Shown piece by piece: positions 50,287 through 58,364 of a stretch of 64,000 bases of DNA. Within the stretch, counting starts at the first letter, position 1, and each line of letters begins with the position of its first letter. A model generated the notes under the pieces. The model worked only from the letters and a program-made list of their open reading frames with translations. It was not told the origin of the DNA and searched no databases. The translations under genes and the position numbers were made by a program. The DNA comes from an uncultured Christensenella sp. (lineage in GTDB: Bacteria; Bacillota_A; Clostridia; Christensenellales; Borkfalkiaceae). The stretch is from contig CAJTTC010000010.1 of assembly GCA_910579295.1 (NCBI GenBank), positions 1 through 64,000 on the forward strand, given 5' to 3'.

Positions 50287-51105
50287 GTGGAAACGACGAT
50301 TACTCAGATTAAGGACTTTTTAAGTAAGTGTGAAGAGGTTAAAAACTGCAAATTCATAATGGCTACAACCAGAATTAAGGATTTGCTTAAATCCATAGTC
50401 AACAGCGCGGAACTGTACGAGCTTTTCAATACCGTAGCCGCCAACTTCGACTATACCGCCGCCAAGCAAAAGTGCTTAGTCGACGACCCCGCTTTCGGTC
50501 ACAGCAAGGTTTTGTTGCCCGATACGATAGGCGACAGGTTGGCGTTTATTTTCTGCCTCTTGGTTGAGTTCGACCGCAACGATATCAATTTTAACGCGTT
50601 TTTACAGAAATATTACCCCAAGGACGGCAGTTATTACGCAAGCTATCACTTGTTCTGCGACGAGGTTATCGGCAGCTTGGAGAGCATAATATGCGACGTG
50701 TTTGCGCAGGAATTGGGTGCGGAGCAGGCTTTACAGGCAATGCAACAGCCCGCTCGGATAACGTATAACGGTCAGTCCGCCGAACAGCCTGTCGCACAAC
50801 CCGAACAGGCGCAACCCGAGCCGCGCATAGCTTTCAACGCTCAGTCTGCGGCGTTGATCAATATGGTTTGTATGCTTATAGACAGCGAGAAAGAAACGGT
50901 CTGTTCGTCAACGCTCAAAGACGACGATAAAGAGGCGGCGTTAATGTTGTTGGACAGTCTTGCGGCGGCGGTACGCGCGGGCGACGGAGCGCTCATAAAA
51001 TCGCTCACCTGCGGATATAATTATTTAGTAATGAACACTCAATTCGTCAGCGACAGCGTATCCGAGTTATTCGAAGCCGTAAGCGAATATTTGGGAGCAA
51101 TATGA
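50287..51105 (+). CDS. Hypothetical protein
   Basis: A 272-residue soluble, mostly helical protein, not recognised. Two helical regions (about 1-145 and 190-272) are joined by a Gln/Pro/Glu-rich linker (about 152-185, with AEQPVAQPEQAQPEP). Starts at GTG 50287; a TATAAT box at 50232-50237 lies 50 nt upstream. It overlaps the NUDIX gene by ATGA, so the two are co-translated. Confidence 0.65.
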   Translation: METTITQIKDFLSKCEEVKNCKFIMATTRIKDLLKSIVNSAELYELFNTVAANFDYTAAKQKCLVDDPAFGHSKVLLPDTIGDRLAFIFCLLVEFDRNDINFNAFLQKYYPKDGSYYASYHLFCDEVIGSLESIICDVFAQELGAEQALQAMQQPARITYNGQSAEQPVAQPEQAQPEPRIAFNAQSAALINMVCMLIDSEKETVCSSTLKDDDKEAALMLLDSLAAAVRAGDGALIKSLTCGYNYLVMNTQFVSDSVSELFEAVSEYLGAI

Positions 51106-51641
51106 ATTTCACCGAAAAGCAATTATCTTCCGAGCTGATATACGACGGCAAAATTTTAAAGCTGAGCGTAGATAAGGTCGAGTTGCCCGATAAAACGCAG
51201 TCCACGCGCGAGTGCGTACGTCATTGCGGCGGCGCGGCAGTTCTGCTTATCAAGGACGAAAAGGTTGCGCTCGTCAGACAGCACCGCTATCTCTACGGCA
51301 AGGATATTTACGAAATACCCGCGGGAAAAATGGAGGAGGGCGAAGACCCGAAGTCAGCCGCCGAACGCGAATGCGAGGAGGAAACGGGCTACCGTGCCGA
51401 GTGCGGGCATTTTCTGGATATTTATCCGTCGCCCGGTTACACCGACGAAATAATTCACATATATTTGGCGCAAAACGCTGAGTTTATCGGCGCGCACACC
51501 GACGACGGAGAGTTTTTAAGCTGTCTATTCGTGCCTCTTAGCGAGGTTGTCGCAATGATATCGCGAGGCGAAATCTGCGACGCCAAAACCGTGGCGGCAA
51601 TATATAAATACGTTGCGGAAAAAGCCGAAAAACCTGTTTGA
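51102..51641 (+). CDS. NUDIX hydrolase, ADP-ribose pyrophosphatase-like
   Basis: A 179-residue NUDIX enzyme resembling ADP-ribose pyrophosphatase (NudF). The NUDIX box fits GX5EX7REUXEEXGU as GKMEEGEDPKSAAERECEEE followed by TGY (about 68-90). The upstream VRQHRYLYGKDIYEIPAG segment is typical of the NudF group. It would hydrolyse ADP-ribose or sugar nucleotides. Followed by a terminator. Confidence 0.9.
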   Translation: MNFTEKQLSSELIYDGKILKLSVDKVELPDKTQSTRECVRHCGGAAVLLIKDEKVALVRQHRYLYGKDIYEIPAGKMEEGEDPKSAAERECEEETGYRAECGHFLDIYPSPGYTDEIIHIYLAQNAEFIGAHTDDGEFLSCLFVPLSEVVAMISRGEICDAKTVAAIYKYVAEKAEKPV

Positions 51642-51663
51642 TTTTTACAAATCATAAAATAAT

Positions 51664-51690
51664 AAAAGGGGTCGTAAAGACCCCTTTAAG
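51664..51690. terminator. Bidirectional terminator
   Basis: AAAGGGGTC (about 51665-51673) pairs with GACCCCTTT (51679-51687) between converging genes. Confidence 0.75.
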
Positions 51691-51709
51691 TTTAATAGCG
51701 GTAAATTAA

Positions 51710-51922
51710 TCAGTTGCAACCGCAGCCGCAGCTGTTGCCGCCGCAGAACAGGTTGTTCAGAGTGCCGTTTTTCCACATACTGTAAATAAGAGCTATGAGT
51801 ATGGGAGTACAGCTACCGGCAAGAACGCCTTCAAGTCCGTTGCCGCTACAGCCGGACGCGATAAGTAACAGAATGAGTATCCAGAGGCAGCTGTTGCAGC
51901 CGCTATTAGCAAAAATGTTCAT
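51710..51922 (-). CDS. Small cysteine-rich membrane protein (chorion-class HCB-like)
   Basis: A 70-residue protein with two hydrophobic segments (about 12-24 and 40-50) and cysteine-rich ends (GCNSC near 8-12 and CGGNSCGCGCN at the C-terminus). It resembles the clostridial proteins annotated as chorion class high-cysteine HCB protein 13, of unknown function. AGGAGG lies 7 nt before its ATG. The leader contains an inverted repeat CTGCAAGG/CCTTGCAG (51945-51952 and 51976-51983). Confidence 0.7.
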   Translation of the reverse strand: MNIFANSGCNSCLWILILLLIASGCSGNGLEGVLAGSCTPILIALIYSMWKNGTLNNLFCGGNSCGCGCN

Positions 51923-52055
51923 GGTTTTCCTCCTGTAATAGACTCTGCAAGGCGTTATGTAAATTTTTGTGAGGTCCTTGCAGGTTAGCCACTTTCGTTA
52001 TGCTTTATACTAAATAATATTTATCGGCGCAAAAAAATGTTACAGCTCAATTTAC

Positions 52056-52084
52056 TTGCCAACTTTGCGGTATAATGCTATAAT
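52056..52084 (+). promoter_or_regulatory. Promoter of ECF component and coaX
   Basis: TTGCCA (52056-52061), 17 bp and TATAAT (52079-52084). The roughly 130-nt leader that follows folds into a long hairpin at 52111-52164 (CTTAT/ATAAG, GTA/TAC, CGG/CCG, GGG/CCC and TTGC/GCAA steps). Confidence 0.6.
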
Positions 52085-52219
52085 TAGATTAAATTTGTAT
52101 AGATTTTTATCTTATTTCGGTACTTTTCGGCGGGTATTGCACGGCAAGCCCGACCGTACATAAGTATAATAAATTTTTTGTCGCGGATATTCCCAAACGG
52201 AAATCCGACGGAGGTATTT

Positions 52220-52918
52220 ATGGAAAAGACCAAGAGGTCGTTCTTTACCGCTAAAAACATTTCGTATCTGGCGGTGTTGGTGGCGCTCGTTGCAGTGCTT
52301 CAGTGTTTCGGCGGCAATATCAAAATTGCAGGGCTCAGCTTAAATCTGGCTCTCGTGCCGATAGCTCTCGGGGCGATTTTGTTCGGCCCGTTAGTCGGCT
52401 CGATTCTCGGATTTATCTGCGGGCTGATAGTAACGATTTACGGTGTAAGCGGAAGCGAGCCGTTTACGTTCTTCCTGTTCGGGCAAAGCCCCGTAATTAC
52501 CGTTTTACTCTGCCTTGTTAAAACGACGGCGGCGGGTGCGGTTGCAGGCTGGATATACCGTCTTATAGCCAAAAAGAGCAAGATTGCCGCGGTTTTCGTT
52601 GCTTCTGCGCTCGTCCCCATAGTAAATACGGGTATTTTTTCGATAGGCTGTTTTATTGTATACGACGATATTCTGGCTTTTCTTCAAAGCGCGGGGCTGG
52701 ATATGTCGGGAATGTCTGCGGCGTACGTAGTTTTCGTCGTAGTAATTACCTGGAACTTCTTTATAGAGCTTCTGACAAGCTTGCTTCTTGCGCCCGCAGT
52801 GGCGACCGTAACGCGCGTAGTCGAAAAGCAGATAACGCTTAACAAGCGCGCGGAGAATGCCGTTGACGAAGCGGAGGATAAAAACGTTGCGGACGGCGAC
52901 GGTGATAACGCGGAATAA
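52220..52918 (+). CDS. ECF transporter S component, probable pantothenate uptake
   Basis: A 232-residue membrane protein with about six helices, typical of the substrate-binding S components of energy-coupling-factor transporters. The N-terminal ISYLAVLVALVAVLQCF and NLALVPIALGAILFGP segments fit the family. Start at 52220 supported by GGAGG 8 nt upstream. It sits 3 nt before coaX, so pantothenate is the best guess for its vitamin; PanT itself cannot be shown from sequence. The shared EcfA and EcfT subunits are not in the window. Confidence 0.8.
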   Translation: MEKTKRSFFTAKNISYLAVLVALVAVLQCFGGNIKIAGLSLNLALVPIALGAILFGPLVGSILGFICGLIVTIYGVSGSEPFTFFLFGQSPVITVLLCLVKTTAAGAVAGWIYRLIAKKSKIAAVFVASALVPIVNTGIFSIGCFIVYDDILAFLQSAGLDMSGMSAAYVVFVVVITWNFFIELLTSLLLAPAVATVTRVVEKQITLNKRAENAVDEAEDKNVADGDGDNAE

Positions 52919-52921
52919 TTT

Positions 52922-53701
52922 ATGATAATCTGTCTTGACGTTGGTAATACGAATATTAAGTACGCTCTGTTCGACGGCGACGAATTAAAGCTTTCGTTTC
53001 GCGTGGCAACCGAGCACAAAAAGACCTCGGACGAGTACGGCGGTCAACTGCTCAACATCCTTTCAAACAAGGGGATAGCGGCTTCTGAAATCGACGGCGG
53101 AATAATTTCCTCCGTTGTGCCGCCCCTCGACTATACTCTTGAAAGAATGTGCAAAATCTATCTTAAAATAAAGCCGCTTATGCTCGGCGCGGGCTTAAAG
53201 ACGGGGCTGAATTTAAAGGTGGATAACGCGCGCGAGGTCGGCGCCGACAGGGTTGTAAACAACGTTGCGGCAGTCAAAAAATACGGAGCTCCGCTCATCG
53301 TCATAGATTTCGGCACGGCGACGACTTTCAACGCCGTTAACGAAAGGGGCGAGTTTATCGGCGGTGTAATCGCTCCCGGCATAAAGGGCTCGCTTGAAAG
53401 TCTTGTAAACGGCACGGCTAAATTGCCGCGGGTGGAGATAGAGCGTCCGCAAAGGGTTATAGGTACAAACACAGTCACGAATATGCAGTCGGGAATTGTT
53501 TTCGGCTTTGCGGGGCTTGTCGAGTATATCGTTAAAAAGATTAAAAAGGAAATGAAGACCGAAAACGTCAAAACCATAGCGACAGGCGGCTTTTCCGAGG
53601 TGATTGCCGAGGAGATATCCTGCATAGACAAGGTTGACAAGCTTCTCACGTTAGAGGGCTTGAAATATCTGTATAATCTGAATGCGGATACGAATAAGTA
53701 A
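52922..53701 (+). CDS. coaX: Type III pantothenate kinase
   Basis: A 259-residue ASKHA-fold kinase for the first step of coenzyme A synthesis. Motifs are CLDVGNTNIKYALFDGD (about 4-20), ARE-VGADR (about 101-109), VIDFGTATTFNAV (about 126-138) and GGVIAPG (about 147). It needs a monovalent cation and is not inhibited by CoA in known members. Immediately behind the S component, forming an uptake-and-use pair. Confidence 0.94.
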   Translation: MIICLDVGNTNIKYALFDGDELKLSFRVATEHKKTSDEYGGQLLNILSNKGIAASEIDGGIISSVVPPLDYTLERMCKIYLKIKPLMLGAGLKTGLNLKVDNAREVGADRVVNNVAAVKKYGAPLIVIDFGTATTFNAVNERGEFIGGVIAPGIKGSLESLVNGTAKLPRVEIERPQRVIGTNTVTNMQSGIVFGFAGLVEYIVKKIKKEMKTENVKTIATGGFSEVIAEEISCIDKVDKLLTLEGLKYLYNLNADTNK

Positions 53702-53739
53702 GTTGTTGCAATCGGAAAGAGCGTAAGGAGGACGGTATT

Positions 53740-55023
53740 ATGAAAAAGGTCGGCGTAGCCATATTGGGACTCGGCGTGGTTGGCGGCGGTACGTATAAGA
53801 TACTTACCGAACACAGGGAAGAATACAAGCGCACTCACAAAATCGACTTGGTTGTCGAAAACGTGCTCGAACTCAGAAAGGAGCGCGCTCTTGCTCTCGG
53901 CGTAGAGGAAAGCAAGATTGCCGACAATATAGCCGTAATCTGCTCCAACCCCGAGGTCGATATCGTAATAGAGGTTATGGGCGGTGTAGAGCCCGCTAAG
54001 ACCTTCGTGCTTGCCGCTCTCAATGCGGGCAAGTCGGTAGTCACCTCAAATAAAGAGCTCTACTGCAAGTACTCGCACGAGCTGGAAAAGACGGCTATCA
54101 AGAACCACTGCGGACTGTTTTACGAGGCGAGCTGCGTAGGCGGCGTGCCCGTTATCCGCGCGTTGCTCGACAATTTGCAGGGCAACAAAATTCTGTCCTT
54201 ATTAGGCATAATCAACGGCACGACGAACTATATTCTCACGAAGATGTCGCACGAGGGCGCTTCTTACGCGGAAGTTTTAAAGGAGGCGCAGAAGCTCGGC
54301 TATGCGGAAGCCGATCCCACGGCGGACGTCGAGGGCTTCGACGCTACCTATAAGCTCTCCATTCTTTCAAGCCTTGCGTTTCATACAAAAATACCCTATA
54401 CGAAAATCTATCGCGAGGGCATTACGGGCATAACGGTAAAGGACATACAATACGGCAAGCAGATGGGCTACGCCATTAAGTTGCTTGCCATAGGAAAAAA
54501 CGGCGATAACGGCATAGAGGTACGCGTGCACCCCGCGTTCATACCCGTCGAGCACCCGCTTGCAAGCGTAAACGACAGCTATAACGCCGTGTATATTACG
54601 GGCGACAGCGTGGAGGACGTTATGCTGTACGGCAGGGGCGCGGGCGCGCTTCCCACGGGCAGCGCGATTGTCGGCGACGTTATTTACTGCGCTACGCACT
54701 CAAATTACAGATATTCGACCTTTGAAAATACCAAGGACGCCGCTCCCGGCACTAAGTTTATCGAAAATTTCGAGAGCGCGTACTATATAAGGGTGAACGC
54801 AAGCAACCGTACGGGCGTGCTTGCAAAGATAACCTCCATATTCTCGCGTTGCGGCATAAACGTTGCTAAGATGGTTCAGGAGGACGGAAGCGACAGCGCG
54901 GCTGTTCCCGTAATCTTCGTCACTCACAAGACGAAAGAGCACAGCGTGAATAAGGCTGTCGAGGAGCTTAAAGCCATTCCCGAAATCGCAAAGGTTGCGG
55001 CGGTTATAAGGGTAGTGAGTTGA
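53740..55023 (+). CDS. hom: Homoserine dehydrogenase with ACT domain
   Basis: A 427-residue NAD(P)-dependent enzyme reducing aspartate semialdehyde to homoserine for threonine and methionine. The Rossmann motif is ILGLGVVGGGTYKIL (about 7-21), the catalytic region has LLGIINGTTNYILTKM (about 156-171) and GYAEADPTADVEGFDA (about 188-203), and a C-terminal ACT domain (about 345-425) allows threonine feedback. GTAAGGAGG precedes the ATG. Confidence 0.95.
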   Translation: MKKVGVAILGLGVVGGGTYKILTEHREEYKRTHKIDLVVENVLELRKERALALGVEESKIADNIAVICSNPEVDIVIEVMGGVEPAKTFVLAALNAGKSVVTSNKELYCKYSHELEKTAIKNHCGLFYEASCVGGVPVIRALLDNLQGNKILSLLGIINGTTNYILTKMSHEGASYAEVLKEAQKLGYAEADPTADVEGFDATYKLSILSSLAFHTKIPYTKIYREGITGITVKDIQYGKQMGYAIKLLAIGKNGDNGIEVRVHPAFIPVEHPLASVNDSYNAVYITGDSVEDVMLYGRGAGALPTGSAIVGDVIYCATHSNYRYSTFENTKDAAPGTKFIENFESAYYIRVNASNRTGVLAKITSIFSRCGINVAKMVQEDGSDSAAVPVIFVTHKTKEHSVNKAVEELKAIPEIAKVAAVIRVVS

Positions 55024-55030
55024 TTGAAAA

Positions 55031-55060
55031 CGCCGCCTGCGTTTAAGTGCGCGGGCGGCG
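55031..55060. repeat. GC-rich hairpin after hom
   Basis: CGCCGCC (55031-55037) pairs with GGCGGCG (55054-55060). No T-run follows, so termination is doubtful. Confidence 0.4.
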
Positions 55061-55073
55061 TAAGTTTATAATT

Positions 55074-55940
55074 ATGAAAGTTTTAATAGCTGTAAACGCC
55101 TATATCAAACACCGCTCTCAGCTTTCGCAGGCGCAGAGAATATCCGACGAGCTTGAAAATCTGGGCGCGGCGGTCGATATCAAAAAAAATTTCAACCTAG
55201 CCAAAATCGAGGGGAACGCGATTGCGGCGGAGAAGTACGGCTGTTGCGTATTTCTCGATAAAGACAGAGTTGCCGCGCGGTTGCTCGAAAAGAGCGGTAT
55301 GCGCCTTTACAACCGAGCCTCCGCAATAGAGGTGTGCGACGACAAAATGCTGACGAATACGGCTCTTGCAGGCGCGGGCTTTAACGTTCCCGACTGTATT
55401 TACGCGCCGCTATGTTATAACTCTGACAGTCTGATAAACGCGCAGTTTCTCGAAGTGGTCGGGGAAACGCTCGGCTATCCGCTTGTTGCGAAGATTAATT
55501 ACGGCTCTCTCGGCGCGGGCGTGTCGCTCATAAAAGACGCCGAAGAGCTTGCCGCGTACGAGGCGCAAAATTTAACCTTGCCGCACTTTTATCAGAGGTT
55601 TATCGACTGCGGTTGCGGGCAGGATATCAGGGTGATTGTCGTCGGCGGAAAAGTCGTATGCGCAATGAAGCGGCGCAACGAAAACGATTTCAGGTCGAAT
55701 ATAGAGCTTGGCGGCACGGGCGAAAAGTACGGGGTCGACGGCGGGCTTGAAAAACTTTGCGTAGAGGTTGCGGAAACGCTCGGGCTTGACTATTGCGGCG
55801 TGGATATCCTCTTGGGCAGGGACGGCAGGTATTACGTCTGCGAAGTCAATTCAAACGCCTTTTTTTCCGCGGCTGAACGGGTATGCGGCGTAAACGTCGC
55901 CAAAGCTTACGCGATGCACATAACTAAAAGCGCAAACTGA
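55074..55940 (+). CDS. RimK-like ATP-grasp ligase
   Basis: A 288-residue ATP-grasp protein of the RimK family, which joins amino acids or peptides to a carboxylate. The ATP-grasp core has DDKMLTNTALAGAGFNVP (about 92-109), YPLVAKINYGSLGAGV (about 137-152), GQDIRVIVVGGKVVCAMKR (about 184-202) and the metal-binding YVCEVNSNAFF (about 260-270). Start at 55074; a longer frame would begin inside the preceding hairpin. Neither substrate nor partner is evident; hom upstream is in the same orientation. Confidence 0.82.
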   Translation: MKVLIAVNAYIKHRSQLSQAQRISDELENLGAAVDIKKNFNLAKIEGNAIAAEKYGCCVFLDKDRVAARLLEKSGMRLYNRASAIEVCDDKMLTNTALAGAGFNVPDCIYAPLCYNSDSLINAQFLEVVGETLGYPLVAKINYGSLGAGVSLIKDAEELAAYEAQNLTLPHFYQRFIDCGCGQDIRVIVVGGKVVCAMKRRNENDFRSNIELGGTGEKYGVDGGLEKLCVEVAETLGLDYCGVDILLGRDGRYYVCEVNSNAFFSAAERVCGVNVAKAYAMHITKSAN

Positions 55941-55965
55941 AATAATAAAATTTTATATGTAATTC

Positions 55966-55991
55966 AGCCCCTTAAAAAGGGGCTATTTTTA
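55966..55991 (+). terminator. Terminator after ATP-grasp gene
   Basis: AGCCCCTT (55966-55973) pairs with AAGGGGCT (55977-55984), then ATTTTTAT. Confidence 0.8.
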
Positions 55992-56037
55992 TGCGTCCGG
56001 CAATATAATTATAAAAGCTGTAATTTTTGCATTTTCT

Positions 56038-56071
56038 CTGTAAACGGTTGCAGAAAGGCTGTAAACGGCTG
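56038..56071. repeat. Direct repeat upstream of flotillin promoter
   Basis: CTGTAAACGGTTG (56038-56050) and CTGTAAACGGCTG (56059-56071), 21 bp apart, that is two helical turns, with the second ending 23 bp before the -35 box. A typical geometry for a regulator binding as a tandem dimer. Confidence 0.6.
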
Positions 56072-56094
56072 AGCGGTATTTTGCTTTACAATTC

Positions 56095-56123
56095 TTGACG
56101 AAATATGTCGATTGTGTTAAAAT
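56095..56123 (+). promoter_or_regulatory. Flotillin promoter
   Basis: TTGACG (56095-56100), 17 bp and TAAAAT (56118-56123). It rules out the in-frame start at 56105 upstream of the chosen one. Confidence 0.7.
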
Positions 56124-56161
56124 ACAGTCATAAAATACAAAAATATTCAGGAGGTATTTTT

Positions 56162-57586
56162 ATGTCACCCCTTGCAACGGGTTTAATAATAGGTGCAGTA
56201 GTTTTAGTGCTCATTTTGGTGCTGTTTTTCGCGTTGGGCTATATGAAAGCTCCGCCCGATACGGCGTACATTATTTCAGGTCCGTTCCGCCGCAAAATAT
56301 TAATCGGCCACGCGGGCTTCCGTATACCGTTCTTCGAGCGCGTGGATAAAATTTCTCTGCGCGTAATGCAGGTGGACGTTAAGACGAGCGAAGCCGTTCC
56401 CACTAACGAATTTATCAACGTAAACGTAGACGGCGTTGCCAACATCAAGGTATCGTCCGACCCCGAACTGTTGAAAAAGGCGGCGGAGTCGCTCCTCGGA
56501 ATGAAGCAAGCCGAGCTTATAAGCTTGGTTACGCAGGTGCTCGAGGGCAATATGCGTGAGATTGTCGGCTCGGTCGGTTTAAAGGAAATGGTACAGGACA
56601 GACAGGGCGTAGCCAAAAAGATAACCGAAAACGTCGTTCCCGATATGGAAAAGTTGGGTATAGAGGTGGTAAACTTCAATATTCAGAACTTCAAGGACAA
56701 TGCGGGCACGATTGAAAATATGGGTATCGACAACGTCGAGCAAATCCGCAAAAACGCGCAGATTGCAAAGGCGAACGCTCAACGCGACATCGCTATTGCT
56801 ACGGCAAACGCCGAGCAGGAGGCAAACGCCGTAAAGGTTGAGAGCCAGAAGCAGATTGCCGAGCAAAACGCCGCTCTTGCCGTGCAGGAAGCAGATATGA
56901 AGGTCAAGGCGGACACGAAGCGCGCGGAAGCGGACGCGGCGTACGCAATTCAGCAGGAAAATCAGCGTAAGACAATCGAAATTACAAAGGCTAACGCCGA
57001 CATTGCCAGAAGGGAAAAGGAAGCCGAGCTTGCCGAAAAGGAAATTGCGATAAAGGAGCGCCAGCTCGACGCCGATATCAGAAAGCAGGCGGACGCAATG
57101 AACTATAAAATGGCAAAGGAAGCAGAGGCGGAGCTTATAAAGCGCCAGAGAGAAGCCGAAGCTATGGCGTACGAGGCGGTTAAAAAGGCGGAGGCGCAGA
57201 AAGCTCAGGCGGAAGCGGTAAGGTTTGCAATGGAGCAGGAGGCGGAAGGTATCCGCGCGAAGGGTCTTGCCGAGGCGGAGGCAATCGAAAAGAAAGCCGA
57301 AGCGCAGAAGAAGATGGGCGAGGCTTCCGTACTCGAAATGTACCTTTCGGCATTGCCCGAGGTGGTAAGAAACGCGGCGGAGCCTTTAAGCAGAACGGAC
57401 AAAATCGTTATGTACGGCGACGGCAACTCGACCAAACTTGTCAAGGACGTTATGGGTAGCGCGAACCAGATAATGGAGGGCGTTAAGGAGTCCACGGGCA
57501 TAGATATCACTTCGCTGCTTGCGGGAGTAGTCGGCGGCAAAATCGCCGCAGGCTCCGATAAAAAGGGCGAAAGCGGTAAAAAATAA
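56162..57586 (+). CDS. floT: Flotillin family protein
   Basis: A 474-residue membrane-associated scaffold of the flotillin/YuaG kind, organising functional membrane microdomains. One N-terminal membrane helix (about 6-28), a SPFH/PHB domain (about 35-190), a long Ala/Glu/Lys-rich coiled coil (about 195-400) with repeated EAEA motifs, and the C-terminal GDGNSTKLVKDVM region. The start has AGGAGGT 7 nt upstream. Transcribed alone between a promoter with tandem repeats and a hairpin. In Bacillus floT follows floA partner yuaF; no NfeD-type partner is adjacent here. Confidence 0.92.
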   Translation: MSPLATGLIIGAVVLVLILVLFFALGYMKAPPDTAYIISGPFRRKILIGHAGFRIPFFERVDKISLRVMQVDVKTSEAVPTNEFINVNVDGVANIKVSSDPELLKKAAESLLGMKQAELISLVTQVLEGNMREIVGSVGLKEMVQDRQGVAKKITENVVPDMEKLGIEVVNFNIQNFKDNAGTIENMGIDNVEQIRKNAQIAKANAQRDIAIATANAEQEANAVKVESQKQIAEQNAALAVQEADMKVKADTKRAEADAAYAIQQENQRKTIEITKANADIARREKEAELAEKEIAIKERQLDADIRKQADAMNYKMAKEAEAELIKRQREAEAMAYEAVKKAEAQKAQAEAVRFAMEQEAEGIRAKGLAEAEAIEKKAEAQKKMGEASVLEMYLSALPEVVRNAAEPLSRTDKIVMYGDGNSTKLVKDVMGSANQIMEGVKESTGIDITSLLAGVVGGKIAAGSDKKGESGKK

Positions 57587-57603
57587 TTACAACAAATTTA
57601 AAA

Positions 57604-57631
57604 AAGCGGGAAGCCGTACGGCTTCCCGCTT
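57604..57631 (+). terminator. Hairpin after flotillin gene
   Basis: AAGCGGGAAGCC (57604-57615) pairs with GGCTTCCCGCTT (57620-57631). Few T follow, so efficiency is uncertain. Confidence 0.6.
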
Positions 57632-57700
57632 CAATATATAGATTTAATCTTAAATAGGCTTATTCAAAAGTTTATGAAAAAAATATAGATGTAAGCCGAT

Positions 57701-57720
57701 AGTGTTCAACTTACGCTCTT
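57701..57720 (+). repeat. Left copy of 20-bp direct repeat flanking que operon
   Basis: AGTGTTCAACTTACGCTCTT, identical to 60935-60954. Here it can form a loose hairpin (GTAAG/CTTAC). Confidence 0.7.
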
Positions 57721-57783
57721 ATTGTCAATGACGGCTCCTCCGCCCCAAGTAAAAATAATTAGAGTATAAACACTTCGGTTGAG

Positions 57784-57812
57784 TTGACATACGCGTTGCG
57801 GCGTGATATAAT
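57784..57812 (+). promoter_or_regulatory. que operon promoter
   Basis: Consensus TTGACA (57784-57789), 17-bp spacer and TATAAT (57807-57812). Confidence 0.8.
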
Positions 57813-57827
57813 ATAGAAAATATAATA

Positions 57828-57871
57828 GACAGTTCGTTTGCGCCATCCTGTCGTTAAACAAAACCAGGGCA
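57828..57871 (+). ncRNA. preQ1-I riboswitch (probable)
   Basis: GACAG (57828-57832) pairs with CTGTC (57848-57852) as P1. The A-rich tail GTTAAACAAAACCAGGGC (57853-57870) closely matches the tail of known preQ1-I aptamers (TTAACAAAACAAGGG in the Thermoanaerobacter example), and its GGC can pair with GCC in the P1 loop as the P2 pseudoknot. The loop is longer than usual. Ligand preQ1 should promote the terminator at 57898-57928 and turn off its own biosynthesis. Confidence 0.72.
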
Positions 57872-57897
57872 TCTGAATGGGTATAGTCTTTTTAGGT

Positions 57898-57928
57898 GCA
57901 GTCGTTTTGCCGCGGCTGTATTTTTTTG
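57898..57928 (+). terminator. Riboswitch-linked terminator ahead of queD
   Basis: CAGTCG (57899-57904) pairs with CGGCTG (57913-57918), followed by TATTTTTTT. The ribosome site of queD comes right after. Confidence 0.7.
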
Positions 57929-57943
57929 TGCAAAAGGAGAGAT

Positions 57944-58363
57944 ATGTATTACTTGAAAACTTCGGCTTGCTTTGACAGCGCGCACTTTCTACACGGTTAC
58001 AACGGCAAGTGTTCAAATATCCACGGACACCACTGGATTGTGGAAGTAAAGATAAGCGGCGGCAAATTGCAAGGAAACGGTGAAAAGCGCGATATGCTTC
58101 TGGACTTCGGCGATTTTAAGAAGGCGGTAAAAGAGATTGCGGCAGGATTTGACCATACGCTTATTTACGAAAAAGACACACTTAAGCCCGCAACCGTTGC
58201 CGTGCTCAAAGAAGAAGGGTTTTCGTTGGTTGAAACGGATTTCAGACCTACTGCCGAAAATTTTGCCGCGCACATATACGCCGATCTTAGCAAAAAGGGT
58301 ATGCCTGTTTTCAGCGTGACAGTGTACGAATCGCCCGAAAACTGCGCGGTGTACGGTGAGTAA
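57944..58363 (+). CDS. queD: 6-carboxytetrahydropterin synthase
   Basis: A 139-residue zinc enzyme converting dihydroneopterin triphosphate to 6-carboxytetrahydropterin on the queuosine path. Zinc histidines lie in SAHFLHGY and NIHGHHW (about 12-34), with the catalytic Cys in GKCSNIHGH and a Glu in VYESPENC near the C-terminus. The start at 57944 has AAAGGAGAG 4 nt upstream and follows the riboswitch terminator. It overlaps or abuts queE. Confidence 0.93.
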   Translation: MYYLKTSACFDSAHFLHGYNGKCSNIHGHHWIVEVKISGGKLQGNGEKRDMLLDFGDFKKAVKEIAAGFDHTLIYEKDTLKPATVAVLKEEGFSLVETDFRPTAENFAAHIYADLSKKGMPVFSVTVYESPENCAVYGE

Positions 58364-58364
58364 T

